Assembly (NCBI RefSeq): GCF_000429305.1
Contig: NZ_AUBP01000011.1
Coordinates: forward strand, 62,001 to 126,000
DNA length: 64,000 bases
Reading direction: 5' to 3'
From: Desulfovibrio inopinatus DSM 10711
GTDB taxonomy: Bacteria; Desulfobacterota; Desulfovibrionia; Desulfovibrionales; Desulfovibrionaceae
The notes beneath the pieces are model-generated. The model saw only the letters and a list, made by a program, of their open reading frames with translations, ran no database searches and was not told the origin of the DNA. A program made the position numbers and the translations under genes. Shown piece by piece: positions 54,387 through 63,275 of the stretch; position 1 is the stretch's first letter; every line of letters starts with the position of its first letter.

Positions 54387-55400
54387 ATGGAACTCAACCT
54401 GTCGGGCATAATCGGTAAAAGCCCGGTTTTGACGGACTTGTTCAAGATCTTGGCCAAGGTCGCTCCGACAGACAGCACGGTTTTGGTAACGGGTGAGTCG
54501 GGCACAGGCAAAGAACTGTTTGTCCGGGCATTGCACCAAAACAGTCAGCGAGCTTCGCACCCATTCGTACCTGTCAATTGCGGAGCGATCCCGAAAGAGC
54601 TGCTGGAATCCGAGCTGTTTGGTCACGAAAAAGGGGCGTTTACGTCAGCCGTACGAAACCGAGCGGGCCGATTCGAACTCGCCGAAGGTGGCACCATTTT
54701 TCTCGATGAAATCGGGGAAATGGACGGTAGCCTCCAAGTCAAAATCCTTCGAGTTTTACAGGAACGTGAATTCGAACGTGTGGGAGGAGTCAAAACCTAC
54801 AAAGCTGATGTGCGCATTGTCGCCGCAACCAATCGCGACCTTGAAGACGAAGTACGGGCTGGTCGATTCCGTGAAGACCTTTATTATCGACTCAATGTTA
54901 TTCCTTTACACCTCCCACCCCTTCGAGAACGTGGCAATGATATCATGCTCTTGATTGATCACTTTCTCGAACGCTTCTGTAGACTTAAAAAACGTTCAAA
55001 GCTTAAAATTTCTCCCGAGGTCAAGAGTCTGTTCATGCGCTACCCGTGGCCTGGGAACGTACGTGAACTGGAAAACTTCATGGAGCGGTTATCAATCCTC
55101 TGCGATAACGATGTTATTATGCCTGAGGATTTGCCTCTCAAAATTTTGGAAAACGTGGGTGAACCGCTCCCGGAACCAACTGCTCCTGAAATTGTTTCAG
55201 CACCTGCCGGCTTTCATTGGCCGACCGTGGACGACATGCGCGACAAGGCACTGGGCCTGAAAGAATTCCTTGATGAAATTGAAGGCCGTCTTTTACAGGA
55301 AGCCCTCAATCAAGCCGATGGCGTCAAGAATCAGGCTGCGGAAATCCTCGGTATCAAAAGAACGACACTCATTGAAAAGCTCAAGAAAAAAAAGGTCTGA
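54387..55400 (+). CDS. Sigma-54-dependent transcriptional activator without sensor domain
   Basis: 337 residues: AAA+ domain (about 5-235) and a C-terminal Fis-type helix-turn-helix (about 295-335). Walker [16 protein letters not shown], Walker [13 protein letters not shown], and the sigma-54 contact loop reads GAFTSA where GAFTGA is usual. Arg-finger region [18 protein letters not shown] is present. With no N-terminal receiver or PAS it is PspF-like, so activity must be set by expression level or a partner. It is followed, with 1 nt between stop and start, by the large TPR protein gene. Confidence 0.9.
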   Translation: MELNLSGIIGKSPVLTDLFKILAKVAPTDSTVLVTGESGTGKELFVRALHQNSQRASHPFVPVNCGAIPKELLESELFGHEKGAFTSAVRNRAGRFELAEGGTIFLDEIGEMDGSLQVKILRVLQEREFERVGGVKTYKADVRIVAATNRDLEDEVRAGRFREDLYYRLNVIPLHLPPLRERGNDIMLLIDHFLERFCRLKKRSKLKISPEVKSLFMRYPWPGNVRELENFMERLSILCDNDVIMPEDLPLKILENVGEPLPEPTAPEIVSAPAGFHWPTVDDMRDKALGLKEFLDEIEGRLLQEALNQADGVKNQAAEILGIKRTTLIEKLKKKKV

Positions 55401-55401
55401 T

Positions 55402-58400
55402 GTGTCCCCTTGTGCACAATGCCAACACAATAAAAAACTTTGCACAAAAATTGCTAAGCACCAAAACGTGACAACACGATTTATAAACGCCTCCGTGCGA
55501 CTCCTCCTTGTCATGGCCTTGCTCGTGACTTGTATAGCGAACGATGCACATGCGTTGACCTACAATTACTTCACGTCATCAGATATAGATACTCTTCGAT
55601 TGTCGTTTGAAAATACCATCCCGTTGCCGTATATTCGGCGGAGCGGACTCAACCAACTGACCATTACGCTCCCAGCCAATACACTCAATCCCATTTCCAA
55701 TCGTAACCCCGTATCGTTCGACAAAGCCAAATTTCTCCAAGGGGTGCAGGTCCAAAACGATTCTATCATTGTCACGACAAAATCGCCGGAATTCGGTTAT
55801 ATAGCATCTGCTGATACTCCGCGGCGACTTGATATTCAATTCTATCGAGACACGCAGGGAGGGCAGTGGAAAAGCGAGGACTCCCAAACTTCGGAAGCAT
55901 CGCCGACACCGACAACCGCTCCAACACCGACTTCAACGCTCCCTCAAGGAATCAATCCCAGTCCCCCTCCGGCAGTTATGGGGACGCCACCACCGGCAAC
56001 ATCGCTTGATACACCGCCACCTCTGACAACATCCCCTGTTGTGTTTCCATCAGAAGCCCCCGAAGGCAATACGCCTAACGCTTCGTCAGTAAGCGGCACA
56101 ATAACTCCTCCGCCAACAAGTACGCCAACAATGACTCTTCAAGATGACCTTGGAAGCGGCGTGTTGACGACACCGACCCCAACTCCCGTTTCTCCTCCGC
56201 CGACGGAGGAAGCCGAGGCGGAAGCATATAAAGAACCTTTTTTTGCTGTCCCAAGTAGTATCCGCGCCCCTATCAGGCAAACTGATCGTTCAAGCGCGTT
56301 GGTCGTTCGCCCCCAAGATGCATCGTCGAATGAACAGAGTGATGCTTCGACAATGGTAACGCCCTCCCCGACTCCACAGGGATCGAGCACAAGCCGTTCG
56401 GCAGTTGCTCCACCACCGGATATCAAGCTTCCCGATCTTTCCGAAGCGCGTAGCACTCCTTCACCGACGTCTTCTGAGCGCGGTGTGATCAACCGGGCAG
56501 TCTCTCCTGCTCCCACAGCAACACCCGGTCCAGAACAATCGGAAGTGAAGCGGTCCGTCACGTTGCCTGAAGCATCTCCCCAGCAAACCGTAACGCCGCC
56601 ACCGGCACCTCCCGCTGCAACGCCTGACGAGCCAACAGTACGTCAAGTTGTAGCGACACCAGAGGCAATTCCGTCGCCAGCAGCCACACGGGAGGAAACA
56701 CCGGCAACTCCTGAACAGGCAATGGAGACACCGACATCGACACCACTTGTTCCTGAGTCGATTTCAGGCCAAGCGGCCGTCAAACAATCGGTTGCGCCTC
56801 GTCCCCAGGTTGAAGTTACTCCTGAAGACTCTGGTGCTCCCATTGCAACGACAGAAGCACCCAAAGAAGACGATAAAAAGTCGGAAGCACCTCCTGAAGA
56901 AGAATTACCTACTGAAGAACAGGTAACGAGCGAAGCTCCACAAGAGACTCCCGAAGAAGCTGAAAATAAAGACTACAATGACATGGTGGCTGCGCAAGCC
57001 GCGATGATGTCGGGCAACTATAACGAGGCAAAACGACTCCTGGAAGGCTTGAAAAACAGACCCGATGTCAAACCAGAGATTCGAGAAGAAAGCCTCTACA
57101 ATTTAGCTGACACGTATTTTGAAATGTATAAGGACAAGCTGAACCTGTTCTATGATCAGATTCGAGCAACCTACGAAGAAGCGATTAACCACAACTCGAA
57201 GTCCGACCGAATTCCTGCAGCCTTGCTTCAACTTGGTTTACTCAGCCTTCGTGTGAACAACACACCGGAAGCGCAAGGCTATTTCAATGTCCTCAAACAA
57301 CGCTATCCGGACAATGAAAATGTCCCGCTCATTAATTACTACTGGGGCGACTATTATTACAACTCCGGAGAATATAACAAAGCAGCCGACGAATTCCAGG
57401 CACTCATTCAGAATTATCCGGAAAATACCTACGTCCGGGAAGCGGCCATGGGATTGGCAAAATCGTTTGTCAAACTTGGATACTATGATCAAGCCAGTCG
57501 TATTGTCGACTACATCGGTAAACGATGGCCGCGCTATTATATCGAATATCCTCCGCTGCTCCGCGTTAGCGGCGATATAGATTACAAACTCGGAAATTTT
57601 GACTCAGCAAAAGAAAACTATCTCACCTATTACAATATCGATCCCAAAGCAGAAGGTATTGATATTGTGCTCGCCCGTCTTGGTGATCTCTATTCTTTGC
57701 TTGGCCGTAAAGTCGCTGCACGTGATTTTTACGATCTTGTCATTCACGATTACCCCGATTCCGAAGGTGGGCTTATTTCCAAAATGCGTTTGGCTGAAGA
57801 GGGAGTTTTTGATCAACCGTCTATTGAAGACATGTTCAGTGCCTTCTCTCTTCCTCAGGATACGAGCCCGGAAAAAATCTATAAAGAAATCGTTGAAAAG
57901 CATTCAAAAAGCCCACTTGCTCCACTTGCTCAACTCAAGCTCGCCATGTGGTATCTCTACCGTGATCGCGATCAGGACAGCATGGAAGCCGTTGACTATT
58001 TCCTGCGTAAGTTCCCGGATAGTGATTTAACAGGGCGTGCCCGCGAAGTCGGCGCTCAAGCCTTCGACAGAATGATCAGCCGGATTATGCAAGACGGCAA
58101 CTACCGACGTGTCTTGCTTCTCTGGGAAGACAATCCCTTCTTGAGTAAAAATCCGGATGCTCTTCTCCCGAAATCGGTTCTTGCTGTGGCATTGAGCTAT
58201 CTGCGCCTTGGCAATCCCCGTGAAGCCTTGAAACTGGCTGTGCCCTATATCAAACATGACCAGACCCCAAGTGGTGAGATGGCGTTATCGCTCTTGCTCT
58301 CGATTTACATGGAAAGCCAATCCTGGAACGATATTCTGCAATTGGCTTCCAAAGTGCAAGATTGGAAGATGGACACGGACCTGCGCCGTCGGACACAGTA

Positions 58401-58923
58401 TGCCATGGCCGTTGCATTGGAGAATCTGGGCGATGAACGCAGAAGCCGTGTTTTGTGGTCGAAGTTAGCTGCCGATCCTCGGCTTGACCCGGCCTGGAAA
58501 GCGGAAGCCATGTATTTCCAAGCGAAATATGCCTTGGATGCGAACGATCCGTCCAAAGCCCGCGTCTATGGGCAGGAAGCCCTTTCCTTGTTCGATGAAA
58601 CGATGGGCGGAAAAGAGAAGATCAAAAATACCCTCAATATTCTTATCTACTCCAATCAGGTTCTCGGCAATTATTCTGAAGCTTTGGATAGAAGCAATGA
58701 TTACGCTAAGTTGACGACAAAAGGTGATGCGGATTGGGCCGCCAATCGCTTCCGTCAGGCAAATATCTATCGGAGTATGGGCAATACGGATGAATGGAAG
58801 AAGATTCTTGAAGATATGCGCGATACCATGCCCGACAGCCTGTATGGAAAAATGGCTGCCACAGAATTAAAAACCCGAAAACTTGAACGTCAAGCCGTAG
58901 AATTGACCAACCCGGATATGTAA
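55402..58923 (+). CDS. Large exported Pro-rich/TPR protein
   Basis: About 1173 residues from a GTG at 55402 (AAGG 6 nt upstream); a GTG at 55468 gives a shorter signal peptide and is a fair alternative. Signal peptide ends near NDAHA-LTYNYF. Residues about 52-160 form a beta-rich region, about 163-520 a long Pro/Thr/Ser/Ala-rich, Glu-rich low-complexity stretch with recurring PTPTP and APPP elements, and about 526-1165 contain many tetratricopeptide-like repeats (VNNTPEAQGYFNVLKQRYPD, YNKAADEFQALIQNYPENT). Periplasmic or outer-membrane-attached scaffold is likely. It is tied to the sigma-54 activator by position; possible envelope or motility role is conjecture. Confidence 0.8.
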   Translation: MSPCAQCQHNKKLCTKIAKHQNVTTRFINASVRLLLVMALLVTCIANDAHALTYNYFTSSDIDTLRLSFENTIPLPYIRRSGLNQLTITLPANTLNPISNRNPVSFDKAKFLQGVQVQNDSIIVTTKSPEFGYIASADTPRRLDIQFYRDTQGGQWKSEDSQTSEASPTPTTAPTPTSTLPQGINPSPPPAVMGTPPPATSLDTPPPLTTSPVVFPSEAPEGNTPNASSVSGTITPPPTSTPTMTLQDDLGSGVLTTPTPTPVSPPPTEEAEAEAYKEPFFAVPSSIRAPIRQTDRSSALVVRPQDASSNEQSDASTMVTPSPTPQGSSTSRSAVAPPPDIKLPDLSEARSTPSPTSSERGVINRAVSPAPTATPGPEQSEVKRSVTLPEASPQQTVTPPPAPPAATPDEPTVRQVVATPEAIPSPAATREETPATPEQAMETPTSTPLVPESISGQAAVKQSVAPRPQVEVTPEDSGAPIATTEAPKEDDKKSEAPPEEELPTEEQVTSEAPQETPEEAENKDYNDMVAAQAAMMSGNYNEAKRLLEGLKNRPDVKPEIREESLYNLADTYFEMYKDKLNLFYDQIRATYEEAINHNSKSDRIPAALLQLGLLSLRVNNTPEAQGYFNVLKQRYPDNENVPLINYYWGDYYYNSGEYNKAADEFQALIQNYPENTYVREAAMGLAKSFVKLGYYDQASRIVDYIGKRWPRYYIEYPPLLRVSGDIDYKLGNFDSAKENYLTYYNIDPKAEGIDIVLARLGDLYSLLGRKVAARDFYDLVIHDYPDSEGGLISKMRLAEEGVFDQPSIEDMFSAFSLPQDTSPEKIYKEIVEKHSKSPLAPLAQLKLAMWYLYRDRDQDSMEAVDYFLRKFPDSDLTGRAREVGAQAFDRMISRIMQDGNYRRVLLLWEDNPFLSKNPDALLPKSVLAVALSYLRLGNPREALKLAVPYIKHDQTPSGEMALSLLLSIYMESQSWNDILQLASKVQDWKMDTDLRRRTQYAMAVALENLGDERRSRVLWSKLAADPRLDPAWKAEAMYFQAKYALDANDPSKARVYGQEALSLFDETMGGKEKIKNTLNILIYSNQVLGNYSEALDRSNDYAKLTTKGDADWAANRFRQANIYRSMGNTDEWKKILEDMRDTMPDSLYGKMAATELKTRKLERQAVELTNPDM

Positions 58924-58934
58924 AATAAAAATTT

Positions 58935-58958
58935 AGGAGCATGGCTTGCCATGCTCCT
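58935..58958 (+). terminator. Strong hairpin after the TPR gene
   Basis: Eleven-base-pair perfect stem (aggagcatggc at 58935-58945 with 58948-58958) and a tiny loop, 12 nt past the stop. No U-run follows on plus, so termination efficiency is uncertain; the minus strand does have a T-rich tail. Confidence 0.55.
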
Positions 58959-59048
58959 CCGGTATTCGTATAAACAGTGTGAAAAAACTGTTTGTGCGGA
59001 TATTGTATCGTGCTCCGCACTCTATCCGCCACTCGGAGGGTTTGAACT

Positions 59049-59858
59049 ATGAATCGTCAAGCTGTCGTAGCCGGCCAATTCTATCCCGGCACCCCAACAG
59101 AGCTTATGGCTCAGGTTGGACAGTATATCAGCGCGGCGGAAACACCATCAGAACGACGGACACTTCTCGCCATGGCACCGCATGCCGGCTATGTTTTTTC
59201 CGGTGCCGTTGCCGGGGCAACCATAGGCAAAGCGAACTTGGCCGATACGGTTATTCTTCTCGGCCCCAACCATACCGGGCTTGGAGATCGCCTTGCGGTC
59301 TGGACTGAAGATTCCTGGCTTTTCCCCGGACACAATGTCCCCGTGGACAGCGCCTTAGCGCAGGCTATTATTGCAACAAATACGGGGTTCCAAGCTGATA
59401 ATCTGGCGCACGCTCGTGAACATTCACTGGAAGTCATGCTTCCGTTTCTCGTGGCCAAAAATCCGAAAACAACCATCGTCCCGATCGCCGTATCGCAGAC
59501 TAATCCGCACGACCTGGCCAACGCCGCCCATGGGCTAGCACAAGCTATATCGGCGTCCCCTGCACCAGTTTCTATTCTGGTCAGTTCGGACATGAGCCAC
59601 TATATCAGCGCTGAAGATGCCAAAACACTCGATAGCATGGCACTCCAAGCCATTGTCGAGTTACGACCAGACCGACTCTACAATACGGTACGAGAAAACG
59701 GCATCACCATGTGTGGAGTGCTCCCCATGACCCTTGGTTTAGCAGCAGCAATCAAATTGGGTGCCCAACAGGCGACCATCGTCTCTTACTCCAATTCTGG
59801 GCAAGTCAATGGCGACACGAGCCGAGTCGTGGGATACGCCGGCGTCATTGTGGACTGA
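59049..59858 (+). CDS. Memo-family protein (AmmeMemoRadiSam system protein B)
   Basis: 269 residues of the Memo family. RQAVVAGQFYPGTPTEL start, MAPHAGYVFSGAVAGATIGK (metal-site His), LLGPNHTGLG, HSLEVMLPFL and VSSDMSHYIS are the family blocks. In bacteria this protein usually goes with AMMECR1 and a radical-SAM protein; neither is in the window. Related folds are extradiol dioxygenases and hydrolases, but the reaction is not known. GGAGG ribosome site upstream. Confidence 0.9.
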   Translation: MNRQAVVAGQFYPGTPTELMAQVGQYISAAETPSERRTLLAMAPHAGYVFSGAVAGATIGKANLADTVILLGPNHTGLGDRLAVWTEDSWLFPGHNVPVDSALAQAIIATNTGFQADNLAHAREHSLEVMLPFLVAKNPKTTIVPIAVSQTNPHDLANAAHGLAQAISASPAPVSILVSSDMSHYISAEDAKTLDSMALQAIVELRPDRLYNTVRENGITMCGVLPMTLGLAAAIKLGAQQATIVSYSNSGQVNGDTSRVVGYAGVIVD

Positions 59859-59910
59859 AATATCGGTGGCGGTTGCGAAAGGCTCCACCGAATCTTTAAA
59901 GCATAGACGA

Positions 59911-59948
59911 GCAACGGCGACAGACTGAAAAAACCTGTCGCCGTTTGC
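59911..59948. terminator. Bidirectional hairpin between Memo gene and small exported protein
   Basis: Arms cggcgacag (59915-59923) and ctgtcgccg (59935-59943), extended by GCAA/TTGC with one bulge. It separates two convergent genes. Confidence 0.65.
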
Positions 59949-59957
59949 TCTCAAACC

Positions 59958-60275
59958 TTATTGGCAGGCTTTTTCTGCAGCTGCCCGTTTTTCTCCAACC
60001 GATTCCTGCTGCCCTCCACCATGAATCATGCCCATGATCTCTTCTTGCGTCATTTCTTTGGACAATCGCTGCCTGACACACGAACAAAACGCGGCAATGT
60101 CGTCAGCACGTGGCGTTTCAAGAGTCTTTTCTTGCACAACGCAGTTTGCTTCAAAGCGATCGAAAAAACGCTGTCTGCCTTTTTCCGTAAACTGTGCGCC
60201 AGCCCAAGCCGGTGCTGTCATACACACCACCCAACCAATCAACAGAAACAGATTCCATGGTTTATGTATCTTCAC
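59958..60275 (-). CDS. Small exported Cys-containing protein
   Basis: 105 residues with a Sec signal peptide (about 1-25, cleaved after APAWA) and a mature helical domain with four Cys (ANCVVQE, FCSCVRQRLSKEM, AEKACQ), probably forming disulfides. AAGGAG-like ribosome site upstream. Two Cys pairs in about 80 residues suggest a small periplasmic helical hairpin; family not recognised. Single gene. Confidence 0.7.
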   Translation of the reverse strand: MKIHKPWNLFLLIGWVVCMTAPAWAGAQFTEKGRQRFFDRFEANCVVQEKTLETPRADDIAAFCSCVRQRLSKEMTQEEIMGMIHGGGQQESVGEKRAAAEKACQ

Positions 60276-60342
60276 TCGTGTTCTCCTTTTCCCTCTCCAT
60301 ATCGTTTTGATACGTAACCTTCGTTAGGTTTCAATCATCGCC

Positions 60343-60975
60343 TCACTGTGCGTTCACAAGCGCATCGAGATCACATCCAACAATAGCTTTCAAATTTCGT
60401 GTGACTTTTTCGGGGCTCCAGTTCCACCAGGAAATTTGCAGCAGAGCGTCAACAACATCATTTTGAAATCGAGGACGTATCAACTTTGCAGGGTTGCCAG
60501 CAACAATGCTGTATGGAGAAAAGTCTTTCGTGACAACGGATTGCGCTCCAACAACGCACCCATGACCGAGGTGAACTCCTGGCATAATCGTGGCATTATA
60601 CCCTAACCAAACATCGTTCCCAATAACGGTATCTTGCACGTCGGGAAAAAGATGCTTCTCAGGAACCCCTTCCTCCCATCCGGAGCCAAAAATAAAAAAT
60701 GGGTAGGTTGAAAAAGCACCAAGTCCATGACTTCCTCCATTCATGATAAACGTGGTTTTCCTCGCAATGGCGCAATACTTCCCGATAATAAGTTTATCGC
60801 CTATAAAATCAAAATGATACAAAATATTTTCAAAAAATCGTTCTGGTCCATTCGGGTCATCATAGTACGTATAGTCACCAATAATGACGTTGGGATTGCT
60901 ACAATAATTCTTGATGAAACTGACCTGTGGAAATCCTTCCATTGGATGTTTTGAAGTGGGCTGCGGTCCATGCAT
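60343..60975 (-). CDS. Vat/CatB-type xenobiotic acetyltransferase homologue
   Basis: 210 residues, hexapeptide acyltransferase. The order HPMEGFPQVSFIKNY, IGDYTYYDD, ILYHFDFIGDKLIIGKYCAI, FIMNGGSHGLGAFSTYPF, IGNDVWLGYNATIMPGVHLG, YSIVAGNPAKLIRPRF and LLQISWWNWSPEKV follows streptogramin A acetyltransferases (Vat) and, less closely, CatB. The catalytic His of the NGxxH motif is present. Family enzymes acetylate a hydroxyl of streptogramin A or chloramphenicol; whether this one does is not known. No mobile element or resistance cluster nearby, so it looks like a resident gene. Confidence 0.85.
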   Translation of the reverse strand: MHGPQPTSKHPMEGFPQVSFIKNYCSNPNVIIGDYTYYDDPNGPERFFENILYHFDFIGDKLIIGKYCAIARKTTFIMNGGSHGLGAFSTYPFFIFGSGWEEGVPEKHLFPDVQDTVIGNDVWLGYNATIMPGVHLGHGCVVGAQSVVTKDFSPYSIVAGNPAKLIRPRFQNDVVDALLQISWWNWSPEKVTRNLKAIVGCDLDALVNAQ

Positions 60976-61091
60976 GGCAGAGCACTATCCTTGGGTTTTC
61001 GTTCGTACGATGGTTGATTTCTATAGGAACAACACGAGGTACAGGTTGCTTGCGTTACAGGGTGGCACTCTCACACGACAAATGGAATACG

Positions 61092-61122
61092 AAAAAGGAC
61101 ATGCGTCGAATAACACATGTCC
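61092..61122 (-). terminator. Terminator downstream of the 3-hydroxyisobutyrate-dehydrogenase-like gene
   Basis: Seven-base-pair stem (ggacatg at 61097-61103 with 61116-61122) followed on the minus strand by TTTTTC. It lies about 120 nt past the stop at 61242. The rest of 60976-61241 shows no gene. Confidence 0.65.
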
Positions 61123-61241
61123 CGCTTTTCTCTCACCCAATATGGAAAACGATCCCCCTTCTTTCGAGGAGTAGGCGCACCTACATTCTGATGGGAGACG
61201 GCGCTCTGTGCAGAGTGAGGAGCCTTTCCCTCTCCATTCAA

Positions 61242-62120
61242 CTATTCGCCATTCATTTTTTCAAAAACTTTATAGAGCCCTTGTGTTCCAAGATCTTCAT
61301 AGCCCAGGGCCATAGCCGAAACATAGAATTGATGCGCAAGAGCCAAGCCAGGGAGGGCGAATTGCATCCGCTTTGCCTCTGCCAATGCAATTCCCATATC
61401 CTTGACGAAATGCTTGATGAAAAAACCGGGATCAAAGTCTCCATTGGCTATCCGACGACCAAGTACATTGATACAGACAGACGATGCGGCCCCTGTCCCT
61501 ATAACATCGATAACCTCATTCAAATCCATGCCCGATTTGTATGCATAAAACAAGGATTCAACCACTCCGATCATGGTTCCGGCGATAAGGATCTGATTGC
61601 ACATTTTGGTGTGCTGCCCGCTCCCCGCTTTTCCTCTGTATTGGACGTTGGTACCCATCACATCCAAAAGGTCTTTCACTTTGTCAAACGTTTCTCGCTC
61701 TCCTCCAACCATGATAGCCAACTTTGCTTCACGCGCTCCGACGTCACCACCGGAAACAGGAGCATCCAATGCTTCCACGCCTTTGCGAGCGGCTTCCTGA
61801 AAGATACGCTCCGCCAGTGCTGGCTCTGATGTCGTCATATCCACAATGATTTTACTGGCATCAGCATGCTGCAAGACGCCATCTGTCCCTAGAATGGTCT
61901 GTTCGACATCCGATGGGTAGCCTACAATCGTAAAGATGACGTCGGCATTTCGTGCGACCTGTGCAGGTGATTCACACCAGACAGCGCCTTCGTTAAGAAG
62001 AGCCTCGGCCTTAGATTTGGTACGGTTGTAAACAAAGGCCTCATGCCCTGCTTTCATGAGATGCATGCACATGGAAGCGCCCATGACACCGGTTCCAATC
62101 CATCCTATCGTTCTGTCCAT
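61242..62120 (-). CDS. 3-hydroxyisobutyrate dehydrogenase / tartronate semialdehyde reductase family
   Basis: 292 residues. N-terminal Rossmann fold with IGWIGTGVMGASMCMHLMKA (GxGxMG), VDMTTSEP, the substrate-binding block LDAPVSGGDVGAREAKLAIM (about 119) and GSGQHTKMCNQI with the catalytic Lys (about 171). NADP versus NAD preference is hinted by NRTKSK after the second strand, which suits NADP. Members reduce or oxidise short beta-hydroxy acids, including GarR (tartronate semialdehyde) and GhrA-like types; the substrate cannot be fixed. Divergent from a FadR-type regulator that probably controls it. Confidence 0.88.
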   Translation of the reverse strand: MDRTIGWIGTGVMGASMCMHLMKAGHEAFVYNRTKSKAEALLNEGAVWCESPAQVARNADVIFTIVGYPSDVEQTILGTDGVLQHADASKIIVDMTTSEPALAERIFQEAARKGVEALDAPVSGGDVGAREAKLAIMVGGERETFDKVKDLLDVMGTNVQYRGKAGSGQHTKMCNQILIAGTMIGVVESLFYAYKSGMDLNEVIDVIGTGAASSVCINVLGRRIANGDFDPGFFIKHFVKDMGIALAEAKRMQFALPGLALAHQFYVSAMALGYEDLGTQGLYKVFEKMNGE

Positions 62121-62228
62121 AGTTGAATTCCTCGTCGTGAAATAATTTTAAAAGAGACCCGATGAACGTCGTCTTTTCCCAGGGGATGCGTTTTCTCAAT
62201 GATCACTAAAACATAGTGTGATCATATC

Positions 62229-62253
62229 ATCATAACATCAGATGTTATGATGA
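62229..62253. promoter_or_regulatory. Perfect 25-bp palindromic operator
   Basis: Half-sites CATCATAACATC (62229-62240) and GATGTTATGATG (62242-62253) are exact complements around a single central A. It lies in the 252-nt divergent region, 109 nt from the reductase start and 120 nt from the GntR regulator start. A perfect 12-bp-arm palindrome here is most simply the binding site of that dimeric regulator. Confidence 0.8.
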
Positions 62254-62372
62254 AAGTAGTTGAGTCTTCTTCCTCTTGTCAACGCAATTCATTGAACGAT
62301 ATCTGACCAATAAAGGAGTCGACACTGTTTCTGTTTGAATCTTCTCCTGTCTTCTTTTATAAAAAACACATT

Positions 62373-63104
62373 ATGAAATGCAACCCACCTAAACTTCAGC
62401 GACGACGTCTTTCCGATCAAATCATCGAAAACCTTCTTGCCATGATTGCCAACGGTGACTTGAAAGCCGGAGATAAACTCCCCCCCGAACCACGTCTTAT
62501 GGAACAGTTCGAAGTGGGACGAAGTTCTATTCGCGAGGCAATTGGCGCACTGGAGTTATTAGGCTTAGTCTCCGTCCGTCCTGGTCACGGAACCGTAGTG
62601 ACCGACGCGACGGACACACTGGGGTCACGGTCTGTTGGACTTTCTCTCATAACCATAGGGCATGAGAAGATTCAAGAATTGGTTGAAGCACGATCCGAGC
62701 TTGAACAAACGATGGTCAAGCTTGCAGCCGAACGGGCAACCGAAACCGATATCGCGACGATACAAAAGGAGCACCACAAGCTCACTCAAGCGAAACAAAG
62801 CGGAAGAAAACGTATCGCTGCCGACCTCGCATTTCATAACGCCGTGGCAATCGCCAGCCATAATAGCATACTCTTGCGATTATATTCCGAGCTACGTCAG
62901 CCGGTTCGGCACTGGATGGAGCAAAAAACAAAATTCAATTGGGGCTATAATCGTGTGATAGAAGAGCATGAATCAATTCTCCATGCTATTGCAACACACG
63001 ATATTGATGCAGCGCAGGCCGCCATGAAAGTACACATAGAAGACGCTGGCAAGAAACTCGTTGCCGCTTTGTCAGAAATCGATACGGGGGATTCCCTTGA
63101 ATAA
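62373..63104 (+). CDS. FadR/FCD-type GntR transcriptional regulator
   Basis: 243 residues. N-terminal winged helix (about 12-80): QIIENLLAMIANGDLKAGDK, EQFEVGRSSIREAIGALELL, VRPGHGTVV. C-terminal FCD helical effector domain (about 95-230) with the metal/ligand residues expected of the family: LVEARSELE, DLAFHNAVAIASHN (Asp and His), and EEHESILHAIATHDIDAAQA (His pair). FCD regulators usually repress catabolic genes until an organic acid binds. The divergent reductase and the palindrome at 62229-62253 make self-regulation and control of the reductase likely. Confidence 0.92.
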   Translation: MKCNPPKLQRRRLSDQIIENLLAMIANGDLKAGDKLPPEPRLMEQFEVGRSSIREAIGALELLGLVSVRPGHGTVVTDATDTLGSRSVGLSLITIGHEKIQELVEARSELEQTMVKLAAERATETDIATIQKEHHKLTQAKQSGRKRIAADLAFHNAVAIASHNSILLRLYSELRQPVRHWMEQKTKFNWGYNRVIEEHESILHAIATHDIDAAQAAMKVHIEDAGKKLVAALSEIDTGDSLE

Positions 63105-63275
63105 TCATTATTTCAATACCATATTGTTTCAATGTTCTTTCATTTAAATCAGCACCAAAACTCTATATGGGAGTGTTGGCTTTCCAATGCAAATGGATCA
63201 TACTTCTTACGTTTTCCAAGGGCAGCCAAGTCATTCCCCCTCAATGCGCACTCATCCCCAGACAAGGAGAATCTC

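Noticed and set aside
60343-60975. Vat-like gene as part of an acquired resistance island
   Set aside because: No transposase, integrase, direct repeats or other resistance genes nearby.
60927-61829. 300-codon plus-strand frame
   Set aside because: Lies mainly antisense to the reductase gene; no recognisable domain and composition of a shadow.
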